Shown here piece by piece: positions 35,679 through 46,699 of a stretch of DNA of 64,000 bases. The stretch covers positions 10,664,001 through 10,728,000 of the forward strand of contig OZ234504.1 in NCBI GenBank assembly GCA_965153455.1, read 5' to 3'. Both the position numbers and the translations under genes were made by a program. The first letter of the stretch is position 1, and every line of letters starts with the position of its first letter. The notes beneath the pieces are model-generated. The model saw only the letters and a program-made list of their open reading frames with translations, made no database searches and was not told the origin of the DNA. Source of the stretch: Sphagnum compactum (taxonomy: Eukaryota > Bryophyta > Sphagnopsida > Sphagnales).

Positions 35679-35999
35679 TTATGTATTAGTGCTATACATC
35701 TTCACCAATGTATCCCAAGCTTGCTTGAGTGATTTTGCATCTTGAATATGCACAATCATGGAATTAGACACATTCATAGAAAGCCAATACAAGACTTTCT
35801 TTGCTTTTTCATGCCGAGTTTTATTGGCTTGAATTTGTTGTTGTGTGGGGTTTTCTAGGAGAGGAGGTTCTTTCTCATCACCAGTTATAAACTCCCAATA
35901 ACCTTTCCCCATCAAAAAATTTATAATCCTAAATTTCCACACTAAAAAATTGTTCTTGTCTAATTTCTCAATTGCAATTTGAGAAAGACCGTCTGCCAT
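35679..35999 (-). pseudogene. Family F gag, N-terminal part
   Basis: Starts MADGLSQIAIEKLDKNNF at 35999, the usual copia gag opening; LVWKFRIINFLMGKGYWEF and IQDAKSLKQAWDTLVKMY belong to the UBN2-type gag domain. A stop ends the frame at 35679, and the domain continues in broken form to about 35460. Start choice rests on the match to the family N-terminus and on the preceding 1.2-kb leader. Confidence 0.88.
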
Positions 36000-37206
36000 C
36001 TCTTAAGACAACATTCAATGTTTTCTTGGGGTTTCAAAAATGATTTTATTTCAATCCTTGTGTTTCTAAAATTAGGATTAGGGTTTTATTTTCTTTAGGT
36101 TTCTAGGATTAAGGTTAAGGTTGAACAAGACGGACCTTGCATATATATGTATGTCTTCAGTATTATACGAAACTCTTTACTATACATAGGTTTTACGTAC
36201 ATGTACGTATCTCATATAATATTTTGTATGGTATTAAGTACATGATTACATACCAAACTTTTGTATGAAGGTCTTGATAATGTATTTCGCTTCCCAATCT
36301 TCAAATTCCTTCCTTCAAGTTCTCCCAAGTTGTATTTGCTCCATTTCAACAATTTGTTTTGATGTCTTCTTAATGTAAGCTTTTGTCACAACAACTTTGC
36401 AAAGCTACACCGCTCACATATGACCTTGGATCGATTTGAAATATCTAATGAAACATGAAAAACTATGTCTATTACCATCTCTCAAAATTTCAGGTCATTT
36501 AACTTCATAAAATGAGAGGTCTTGCTACTTCTTTGAAATCACCTCAAACCGGACCTGAACACAAAACGACTTACAATTCGCTCTCAGAAAGTCCAAACTC
36601 CTTGAGATTTCGGGAGACGCATAATATACATGTCTTCTATATATGCATAAAATTTCAGTTTTATTGATGATAACCACAAAGAGTTATCACTTTCAAAAGA
36701 AACTGACTTCAAAACTGAGGCTGAAACTTTAGATACTTGGATCTCTCTGAATACATATCCAAATGACATGAAATTTTTCTCACATATATATTCCTTTATG
36801 ATCTATAAATCTCAAGGCTAAAGATCCAAAAAAGCTCAAACAAAGGAGATATGATCAAAAAACCAGATCTGGCATAGAGTTTTCAAAAGCTCATAACTCT
36901 CAAAGAACATATCCTTTTCCTTTGAAAATTTGGGAATAGAAGTGCCTTATAGTCTTCTATAATCTCTCGAAATTTCAGTCCAAAATCGTTCACAATAGAT
37001 CTAGATCTAGATTTAAAGATCTGACTTCCATAACCTTTGATCTCTTCTCACCTCTTTTCTTTTCTTTTCCCCAGTTTCTTTTCTTCTCACCCCGTTTCTC
37101 TTTTGCACTTAACAAGCTCCTATGATACTACTAGAGACTTTCAAGCTCAAGTTCTAGAGATTTTCTAACTCTAAATCTCTTTGACTTTCCTCATCAAACA
37201 ACCTAA
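36000..37206 (-). other. Family F leader
   Basis: 1.2 kb between the primer-binding site and gag, with no coding content. It would hold packaging signals in an active element, but none can be identified. Confidence 0.6.
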
Positions 37207-37218
37207 GCTCTAATACCA
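37207..37218 (-). other. Family F primer-binding site
   Basis: TGGTATTAGAGC directly after the 5' LTR, one base from TGGTATCAGAGC, the complement of the initiator methionine tRNA end used by most plant copia elements. Confidence 0.88.
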
Positions 37219-37525
37219 TGTTAACAAATAGGAGATCTAATCAAGTGTAAACATCAATCTTTATTGAAAAGAAGCACGATGCTCACAACATGGAACATAA
37301 CATCAAGAACTCCTCAAGGTTCTTATCACATGAAATACACAAACTTGTGCAATGAAGAAAAGAGAGCCAAACCATTAACACCAAGGTATTTAAATAAAAG
37401 ACCAAACCACAAATAATCAAACTAATATCAGTAAATAAAGTAATTCAACCTTGTGAAAATAATCTAGTTACTTTCCTACTCCAGTAACTAATGAAACCTA
37501 ACTAATTGAGCTTGAATTCTCAACA
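37219..37525 (-). repeat. Family F 5' LTR (307 bp)
   Basis: Same ends as the 3' LTR. The main indel is a shorter GAAAAGAAGCACG against GAAAGAAAACTAAAACACG (plus-strand reading). Confidence 0.92.
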
Positions 37526-38162
37526 AAGGAATGAACCCCTACACTCCCAAGTGAGCACCCATTTTGGGAGTCGGAGTCCCAATGAACTCCCAAATTCTTA
37601 GAGGGCGATTGTAGGGGTCAAAACTCATTGGATTGAGAAGTTTTTTATATCATTGAAAAGCTCTTAGAACGTAGATGTCTAAAATGGGCTCGCATGACCC
37701 ATTTGAGTACTTAAAATAGAAGTTATGGCCAAAAAAAAGGCCGGGAATCAAATTGGGAGTCCCATTTTTGGGAATTTCGGGACTCCCATTTGGAGTCGCG
37801 GGACAAAATGACATTTGGGTGCTGGTCCCATGGCCAGCATAGAGAATACTGTAAGGGGGAAGGTGGTGGCTTCCCCCAAGTCCGGGCCGAGGTGAGTCTT
37901 GTGAGTCCGTGTTTGCCCATGGCTTGTCCGTGCACCAAAAGTGCTCCAACTATGCACTAACCAACTTGTTGTTTGGTTTGTGCAGGTTCGTGTGAGTAAT
38001 TGACTTGCTTGTCACTTTTCCTAGTCCCTATCCTGGAGCTCTAGCCTGCCCCTCTACCCCGAAGTGTTGCGAACTAAGGAGCGTGCCCCAATTCCTCATC
38101 CTTACGTTGTTTTCAAATTTAGACTCGTAGTTGAGTCTACCAAGGAGTTTGGGGGTGCGTCA
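37526..38162 (-). repeat. Family C solo LTR C3, main piece
   Basis: Continuation of the LTR begun at 31316. The minus-strand start is TGACGCACCCCC at 38162. With the F element removed the LTR would be about 750 bp, and the exact flanks CTTGC/CTTGC identify it as a complete solo LTR. It sits inside the DUF7869-like gene. Confidence 0.85.
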
Positions 38163-38167
38163 CTTGC

Positions 38168-40300
38168 AACCTTGGGAAGTGCAATTTTTGCGTGGTCCAT
38201 CTTGTCATGAATAAAGCATAAGAACTCATCCTTCAATTGCATTGACCTTGTCCTCCAAGTATGGTATAAATTTCTACATGATTCTAGGTGCAAGATATGT
38301 TTTCTTAGCTTTGCCTCATACTTTAGAACCTCATTATGATTCTTTCCCAATTTGGATATCAAGTCCTTGAAGGACTCACAAACAATGCATTTCGCAAACA
38401 CAAACCCTCGTTTTCACACATTGGTCAACATTTAAATGGTGTTTTTTCTTCAACCTATTCATAGTAGAATGATAAATACCACCAATGCTTAATTTTTTGC
38501 TTATCTGCCAACCCATAGATACAAAAACAAAGAAATATTAGCTTCTTGACAATAGATGTATGTCGCCAAATATACACTCAAAAATCCATTTTAATTTCTA
38601 AAAAATAAATTTGCACGAGAAACACCTAATGGCCACTAAGTGTTTCTCACTAGATAAACATTAAAAGTGCTAGTCGTTCACTACAATTCACCTAATCACT
38701 ACGTTCATGTAGACTCTTCCATTCTTCAAGCAAAAGACATCTCACATTTTGTTTACCATTTCCAATCCCTTTCATTTGATGTGGCATTGTATCCAAAGAC
38801 AAGTCAATCAATGATTAAGCATTAGACTCGCATGTCAAGTTGACATACATAATTTATGTGTACCTTTGTTCCCATGTGGTAGAAACCAACAACCTCACAA
38901 GCTTGCTATCTAATTTGTACAACATGTATGTTGACCGCAAAAGACCAATGATCTAGTACCAAGTAGTTTTGTAGATGTCTAAACCTTGAATAATGATAGA
39001 TTTTTGTTGCCTTTTGTTTCCCTTCATATGCAAAGTTCTTGGAATATTTAAACCATATGCTCAGTGGTCTTCAAAAAACAAACTCCAAAACTTTTGTTTC
39101 AACAACAAGGTCTTTTCACAAGGAAAATGTTGATAGCAATTCATGGCGCAACATGTTGCCACACCCACATTGCGCACAGACTCTTTTTACAACACCTTTT
39201 CAATTTTAGAAATTAAACCTTCAGAGGCAAATACACTTCACTTCTTCTTATGAAAGGAATATTTATTTTCCTTCACACCAACTACTCCCACATCATCAAC
39301 ATTTGGTATGTGGGTTTCATTAAATGCTATGAGATGTTCTTTCAGGGGCTACCCATCAATAATCATTTGAGTCAGCAACCATTTCCAAATGGTCATCACT
39401 ACTGACACAATCGTAGGACAATACAAGATGCAAAGCCCAACATGGTCCTCCCCAAGTCAATCATCAATAACTGCTTCATGTGGGTCACATGCAACCATTT
39501 GACCTTTTACAATGAATAGCCCACCATCATCTACAAGATCACATTTAACTCCTTGCCACTTGAACCTATGTTTTCCTGCTATATTTGAACTTGTTCCTTT
39601 CACACCATCGCCATATACTACGTCATCATTCCCATGAGCATTCCCTTGGTAATAGTCTTCTTCATTTTGTTCGAAATTTTCTTCGCCACCAATCTTTTCA
39701 TTTCCTTTCGTAATATCCTCTTGATTTCCTTCCTCACTCATGGAATTAGACCCAAACTCCCCAGTGGAGCCTTCCACACCATCTTTAGAGATATACTCTT
39801 CCATGTAATTGTTTATTACACAAGTCTTCAACTATATTACCCATATTCTCAAAATCATTAATGTTTTCAGCTTGGAAGTTCTTTGGCAAAGAATCATCCC
39901 TACATGAAACAAGTTGTTTCCTTGCAAGATTATTCACCCCCTCCATTGTCACATGACCTTGCTCTATTGTCGTTTCAACCACTTCATCAATCATCGAAAT
40001 CCTTACAAGGCCAAAACACCTCCATTCCTATTGTTGATTTGCAGTATTTCACAGTTGGAATTGGATAGAATAAGTTCCATTGTTCATAGTCCTCATGCAC
40101 AATTTCAATTAAAACCACTATGCAATTTTCCACTCCACAAGGTCCATATATTGATTACTAACGGATCTCAACACTTTCCGATATCAATCTTCACCCTTTC
40201 ATTTTTGCAAGCATCCCAAATGCTAATAGAGCTACCAAACATGAATACCTTAACCATATCTTGCCAAGTCAAAAACAAATGGAATGAAACATTAGATCAA
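38168..40300 (-). pseudogene. DUF7869-like transposon protein, N-terminal half
   Basis: Minus-strand frames 39994-39785 and 39831-39457 begin an acidic, low-complexity N-terminal region, then KWQGVKCDLVDDGGLFIVKG. The same frame continues, with stop codons, through GEDHVGLCILYCPT, IPNVDDVGVVGVKENKYSFH, CCAMNCYQHFPCEKT and GLDIYKTTWYQIIG down to about 38800, then an apparent intron or insertion, and resumes at 38401 with FAKCIVCESFKDLISKLGKN, ESCRNLYHTWRTRSMQ and CFIHDKMDHAKIALPK. This is cut at 38167 by the C3 LTR; after it the frame goes on at 31310. The Cys/His clusters suggest metal binding. Family assignment rests on the shared motif order. Confidence 0.6.
38617..38648. repeat. Isolated palindromic unit
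   Basis: A 32-bp near-perfect palindrome around TAATGGCCACTAA with GAGAAACAC arms; same core as the units of the array at 40568-41305. It lies in the non-coding gap of the DUF7869-like gene. Confidence 0.8.
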
Positions 40301-40567
40301 AGAACATAATATTGGCCAAAACATCAATTTTCTAGCCTATCCATTTCGGAAGTAAAAATTAAGGCCAAAAATACCTTGCAACTCGCCTATATGCTTATTG
40401 ATAAACCCTTGGAGTTTCTCCAACCAATATCCCTGGCCAAAAATCCCTGATTAGCACCACGCATTTTTACACTATATATGTTTGTTGAGAAATTTTGAAT
40501 GGTGTTTCTCTCAAAAATGTCTCATGTTTTTTAAACTAATAATAATGGCCATAGAAACATACTTGGA

Positions 40568-41305
40568 CTAAAATGCCTAGTGACCGTAAGGCGTTTCTCA
40601 AGAGAACATACCTGGATTGAAACGCATGTTGTCTCCATGCATTTCACTAGAGATCATATTTGGGTTGAAATGCCTAGCAGTCATCAAACATTTCTTTAGA
40701 GAACATTCATGGACTGAAACACTCGGTGGCTAATAGGCTTTTCTTTAGAAAAGATCCCTAGATTGAAACACCTGACAACACCAGGCGTTTCTCCAACAAA
40801 CATCCCTTGATTAAAACAACTAAACATTTCTCGAGCGACCAACCCTGGACAGTGGCCACTGGGCGTTTTTCCATTGACCATCCATAGAATGAAATGTTTG
40901 GTGGTGGCCAAATGTTTTTCCCATGACCACCCCTAAACTGAACCACCTAATGGCTACTAGGCATTTCTCAACCAACATCATTAGACAGAAAAGTTTGGTG
41001 ATCACTAGGCATTCCTTTGACAAACATCCTTGGGTAGGAAGACCTAGCAGTTGCCAAGCATTTTTCCAGTCAACATCCTTGGGTAGAAACACCTAGCAGC
41101 CGCCGTGCGTTTTTTCAGCCACATCCCTGAGCGGAAATGTTTGACGGTCGTCGGGTGTTTCTCCCATCATCTTTTGTGGCCAAAAATACTTGGAAGCATT
41201 TCTCCCACCAATATGAACGGTTAGGAACACCTAATGGCCACCAAGTATTTCTCCCGCCATTATCAATGGCTAGGAATGTTTAGTTTCTACCAGTATTTTA
41301 CTTTT
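40568..41305. repeat. 49-bp minisatellite with palindromic core
   Basis: About 16 degenerate units start at 40568, 40617, 40665, 40714, 40763, 40811, 40889, 40939, 40986, 41037, 41084, 41132, 41180, 41221 and 41270, mostly 48-49 bp apart (one spacing of 78). A typical unit reads GAAACACCTAGTGGCCACTA then GGCGTTTCTC, so its first half is self-complementary, followed by a spacer such as CAACATCCTTGG. It is directly 5' of the minus-strand DUF7869-like gene. Open frames across it are read-through of the repeat. Confidence 0.85.
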
Positions 41306-43527
41306 TCTTAATTAAAGCATTATGCATGATATGATTCATATCTACATTCTTCTCGATTTTGAACTATAATATATACTACATTGATTCTCTACATATGCAA
41401 GTAGATAATATCCACCGCCCAACATATATTGTGCATGTTTCATATTCACTAGATATTCCTAACATGTTGGGAACACAATTGTTGTTAAAGAGGCCATTAT
41501 CTAAGATTTATTAGTCTGATGGAAAGAGTGAAATTATAAAGAGCATATGAAACAAGCAGGTGGTTCATTTAATGGTTTTTGAAAAGGAATTATGGTCTAC
41601 TTCATGGGAGGAGGGAAAGGTTACCATCTTGAAAGTAAATACCTCAATAGCACTTAGTAAGCTTGTTTCTTGCATTTAAGATGATATGATGTTCTAGCAA
41701 ATTATAAACTATTTGTGCCTTTGACCTAATAACTAAACATTGGCATCTAAGCTCCACAAATGAAAACGTGCGCAAATGTATGTAGTTTGCTCTATGCTTG
41801 TTTAATTTTTACAACAAGCAACCTATTAGTTCCAAATGCTTCAAGCCCTACATACCTTGTATGGATTTGAATTTGATCGTGCAATCGCATGATGTGTTCA
41901 GTCCATTGCTTTGGTTGGTTCCATAACTTTTTGGTCAAAACTTGAATTCACAAACTACTAGGTATTATATAAAAACTACATATGGCATATTATGAAGAAA
42001 TCATATGTAAGTCCCAAGGAATAACATTCCAAGCCCTTACGCATCCTAAATTTTGATGTTTTTTCTCCTTAATAGAAAATTGATGAATCGTTTCTAACAT
42101 ACTATAATGATGTAATAACCCTAATTTAAGAAATGTATTATTGTGGATACGTAGGAAACCCTAATTGATGAGAGTTGTGTGTAGAAAGCTTAAAATTGTG
42201 TGACTTTCAAAGAATTGGAATGATGAATCTGGAAAATGACATATCATTGAGGAGTTACCTCTAGCGAATTGTTGCAAAATCCCCGGATGAAGACATGGAG
42301 ATCAAGTAGCAACAACAATGTTCAGGAGGATTGGGAATTTGCTTGGTATTTTTTTGTTGTTAGTTGTTAGGCTTTGTGTGAACTACAAGTTGAAGAGGGT
42401 TTTCAACATGAGCGAAAGAAATGAGAAGATTAATGTGATGGAAACACGGCTTCATTTGCATTAACAAGGGAGACTAAGAACAAAGTAAGCATGGAAAGAA
42501 GATAGAGGGAAAGAGAGATCAAATCTGTATAATGAAAAAAAGAAAAAAAGTTTCTAAGCAGAGCGGAACGTGAACAATGATTACTTGATTACTGAGAGAG
42601 GCAGTTCAGAAATGTCGAATAGTAGGTCTTTGTACCTATTTGTTGGTTTGGTGGTTTAATGCAGGCCTGAAAGTGCAGACCATTAGTTGTTCCTTGTTAG
42701 TGTTATCTTTGGTGTTTTTTGTCGAATTCCAAACACATGTTGCCCTCCTCTAAAAACTTTTGCACAAGATTCATCTAGGTAAAAGGAAAACTCACAAACT
42801 CAACCCAATCCCCCACTTCTCACTTCAAGAACATCATCATTGCGAAAAGATGCTCAAGAATGCTATGTGGTTAGAATTCCCGCCTCTTTCATAACTGTTA
42901 GTGCGAAAAGTGGGGCCTCCACTTTGGAAGTAATGATGGATGAGTATGTTCAAGACCCATCTCTACACTATGTATGAAGAATCCCTAAATCCTAATACTT
43001 GGAACTAATAGTTAATATTTCATAATTAATATATTGGATTTTTCTTTTTTTATTGATAACAAAAAACTTCTAGCATATAATTAGCAACTATGTTTGGCTT
43101 GAAAATTTTGTAGTCATCCTTCATTATATTTGGGTTCAATGAAATCCAACGAGAGAAAACATTGGATTATGTGTCTTTGAGATTGCAAACATGTGCATAA
43201 TTACTTGATGTTCAACTTTTGAATTTGGAATATCACTTTTCCAAGTAATTTCTTAAGAAAAAAAGGGTAGCCACTTGTAAGTATATTAATTGTCTCAAAT
43301 AACCAAAACTAATAAAATTATTATTGGTGAATTATTACCTATGAAATAATTGACATTATAGTTAAGTATTATTATTTATGAATAATGATCATATTCAATT
43401 ATACCAAATTAATTTCAAGAACATATCTTTAAATTCATGAATGACTAATGAATATTTCATAACAAATTATTATTTAATATATATCTAAATGCAATTTAGA
43501 CAATGAAATATCGATGGTCAATTATAG
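41306..43527. other. AT-rich non-coding stretch
   Basis: No frame of note, no recognised repeat ends. Confidence 0.5.
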
Positions 43528-43659
43528 TTTGGGTGTTAGGGTTTATGGTTTGGGCTCTAAGGTTTAGGAATTGGACTTTAGGGTATACGGTTTATGGTTT
43601 GGGTTTAGGGTTTGGGCTTTAAATTTTAAGGTTTAAGGTTTGGGCTTTAAGGTTTGGAC
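43528..43659. repeat. Degenerate telomere-like tract
   Basis: About 130 bp of variants of the plant telomere unit TTTAGGG: GGTTTAGG, GGGTTTAGGG, GGTTTGGGC, GGTTTATGG. The order is irregular. Confidence 0.6.
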
Positions 43660-46600
43660 TATTAAATTAAAAAATAATAACTTGAATTTTTATTATAGCT
43701 ATTTATATTGATTTATTTTTAAAATAAAAAATGTTCATTTCAAAATATGTTAACTATGTATTTGAATGTTTTCTTTTAAAGAGCCGGCATTGAAATGTTA
43801 TTATGTAACAACATTTGTTCAAATGAATTTGGTTTTTTTTGTTTTAAATATCGATGTATACATCTTTGAATTTTTTTTATAAAAAAACTTCCAAATTTTT
43901 TTATAAATATAAAAAAAACATTGAATTTTAAAGTTGACATCTCTATATGATTGAAAATGGAGTTTGTTTCAAATACAATTCAATGCACTTAATATCAAAG
44001 AAAAACAAGTTGTATTGTTGGCAAAGGGCTTGGTCTCCAACTTTGGAGACCAAGGTTCAAATTTATATAGGTTGACTATATGTAATCCATATGTTGAATG
44101 TATGTAAGTTAAATGTTGAATGTATACAAAAATATGATTTTCAAAATACATATTAGTATTATTCAAAATATTCAAAATATTCAAAATTATTGTATAAAAT
44201 ATAAAGCACTTGCAAACTCCACTAAGCTCAAGCTAGACAATTGTCATGACTCTCAAACCCTAAAAAACCATCAAACATGACTAAAACCAGTCACTTTTTA
44301 ATTTTTGATTTGGCTAGATATAATTAATTGGCTAAACCTTTTTTGGAATGGTTATAAACATTTAAAAACATTTTGTGGATTTTGGCTCTATGGCTAGAAA
44401 AAAAAGGGAAATTATGAAACTTGAAATGAATTTATCTTATCCCTTCATGAGCCAATGAACTTGGAGAGAATCCATCGTGTTCCTTTCTCTTCCAATCATT
44501 ATAGGATGAAAACCCTTTCATTCAAATGGGTTGAAACCCCACTTTTATTCCCATCTTGAATGTCATCTTTGCAATGAATATGAAGCCCTTTTTCATCCCA
44601 AGTGTGGCCACACCACCTTTTTCCTTATATTACATACCAGGTTGTAACAAAATACCTTTAGCCCAAGGTGTGCCCATAGTAACTATCACCCAAGACGTTT
44701 TAGACCCATTAAAACCAAAGGCTTTTAAATGATTATTTAAAAACCTTATATTGATCATTTGATGGAAATCTTTTTAGTCTATTGGATTTAAAGTAATTCG
44801 CATAGTCGTAATTGTTTGTTGGCCATGAAATTAACTTTTATAACCTTAACTATAACCATATTTAATAAGGTGTTTTGTTCTAAATGGAACATCAATTTGT
44901 TAGTCAAATCATGACAAATAACTTTAAGTTGTGCAAAGCTCAAACCACACCACTAAATGAAAAGTTTTCCAACTCCTCATTGGACTTGAACTTGATCCAA
45001 CTACCTAGACACAAAAAAGAACTAACTAGAAAGTCATGTGTACTTGGGTGTATTGATTGATGTGTGATCTTCCAACACTACCTTTTAATGTTCATACTCT
45101 AATGATTTACTTAAAAATTTGTCCCTTCTTAAAGACAAGCCAAGATGATTTGCTAAGTGTTAATGCAAAGATGATGATGTGCATCTTTTCTTGCAGACAT
45201 GGGTTCCTAGCAATGGCCACTATTGTTAGTTAAAGGGTCTGGTCCAACTTCTTCCCATGGAACAATAAATAAAGTACTTCACTTGTATTATTCGTTGACT
45301 TTTCAACTTCATGTGGTTATGATTACTTGTTGGGCTATGGTTTATGAGGTTACATAGTTTGTTGTTGGTTTTCTTTTTCTTTTTAATATTTATGGGAACT
45401 TGTTTGTTACCTAGAGTATGGTAGTGATTAAACGAGGTATAATAGAATCAAGAGAACGGTAGAAATTAAACACGGCAAAATGCAGATGGCTAGTGAATTA
45501 ATAAAATGAAGACATTTCATTAGTTTGAAGATTCAAATTACTTTTGGAGGGAAGAACTTAAGATGTAATTTTAAAAGTTGAGGATGTTTGGGAAATTATT
45601 TTATTTCATATAAAAAGAAAATTGAGATAGTTGTTGGAGATTAAAATAGAAACAATGAGTAGTTTAAAGTTCTGTTGGGTTGCAAACTATAAATTTTTCT
45701 ATTTTCCAATTTAGATTTCTACATTTAATACTATAGATGTTTGATATATTCAATTTTGAATTTTAAAAAATCATAGAATATTAATGAAAAAATAGTGAAA
45801 TAGTTGTGTTTTTCTAATTGAATTATGAAACTTGATCACATATTCGATTATTGATGATAATAAAGAATCTAGGAAAAAAAAAAAAATTGTAACAAAAAAA
45901 TTGTGTGAAATAGTCAATAGAGAAATCAGAACGAATAAAACCATGGATTGTGAACATTTTAAGTACTTTTTGAGAGTCTGATTATATTTTTTATTAGTAG
46001 GTAGAGAGTAATTTTCATAGAAATTGCGCCTACCATTGTTATGCATGTTTATAAATTCGAAGATTGCATCTCTTTGTTCTAACCAAAAGGACATTGTAGC
46101 AGTCTTTGACATTCTAAACCTTGTAGCACTTTGCATTTTTGCATATTGAAATATTGATTCATAGGGTTTGGTCCTTGATGTTCCAATTAGAATATTAACT
46201 TGCAAAATAAAATCCTTTAATCACAATATTACTCTCTAACTCATTTTAGTGAACAAATGCATAAAACATTCATATATTCATCCCTAATTAAAACATGACA
46301 ATCCTTATAAAAGTGATTAAAAGACCAACAAGAAAGATATGGGAATTGGTTTTGATTTGGTTTGTAAACATCAAATGGATGCAATTTTACATTTCGTTCT
46401 AAAAGTAAGTCTATTCAATTTCTAATATTGAATAATTAACACAAATTAAATCAATAGGCTTTTAATGATTTGAATGTTAAAATGGGTCCTAACTCCTTAA
46501 ATGCAATTATTACATATCTTAAAATATTAATAATTAAAAAAAAGACCAAAAATGAGGCCTAGGGAAATAATAAGATAAATTAGGGCTCACACTCATCATT

Positions 46601-46699
46601 CCTTTTAGTTTGTTCAACACCAATTGAGATCTAATTTTGCAGCACATGCTTGTTCATTTCATTTCATATTCATTGGAGGATTGATCAACAAAAGGAAAG
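43660..46699. other. AT-rich non-coding stretch
   Basis: The longest frame is 144 residues on the minus strand (45771-46205). Its C-terminal third is a hydrophobic run of Phe, Ile and Leu that comes from poly(A/T), and I recognise no domain in it. A tRNA-like hairpin lies at 44020-44062. Confidence 0.4.
44020..44062 (+). repeat. Possible tRNA-derived (SINE head) remnant
   Basis: TTGGCAAAGGG resembles an RNA polymerase III A box, then an 11-bp perfect hairpin (TTGGTCTCCAA/TTGGAGACCAA, 44030-44053), then GGTTCAAAT, which matches a B box. No acceptor stem is visible, so it is not a working tRNA. Confidence 0.2.

Larger units (their letters stand above)
31432..37525 (-). mobile_element. Copia family F element, nearly complete (6.1 kb)
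   Basis: Minus-strand Ty1/copia element with both LTRs (5' LTR 37219-37525, 3' LTR 31432-31743), primer-binding site TGGTATTAGAGC (37207-37218) and polypurine tract GAGGGGGAG (31744-31752). Internal order is gag, protease, integrase, RT, RNase H, as expected for copia. Target flanks AGGGA (31427-31431) and AAGGA (37526-37530) agree at four of five bases. It lies inside the family C LTR C3. LTRs differ by roughly 17 substitutions in about 305 aligned bases by eye, plus small indels. The coding region has several stops and frameshifts, so the element is inactive. Confidence 0.92.

Noticed and set aside
40696-41092. Minus-strand frames of 62-90 residues
   Set aside because: Read-through of the 49-bp minisatellite.
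40568-41305. CRISPR-like repeat-spacer look
   Set aside because: Units are degenerate throughout with no unique spacers or cas genes, and the context is plant transposon DNA.
45771-46205. 144-residue minus-strand frame
   Set aside because: The hydrophobic end derives from poly(A/T) and I could not tie the N-terminal half to any family; mentioned only as part of the stretch.
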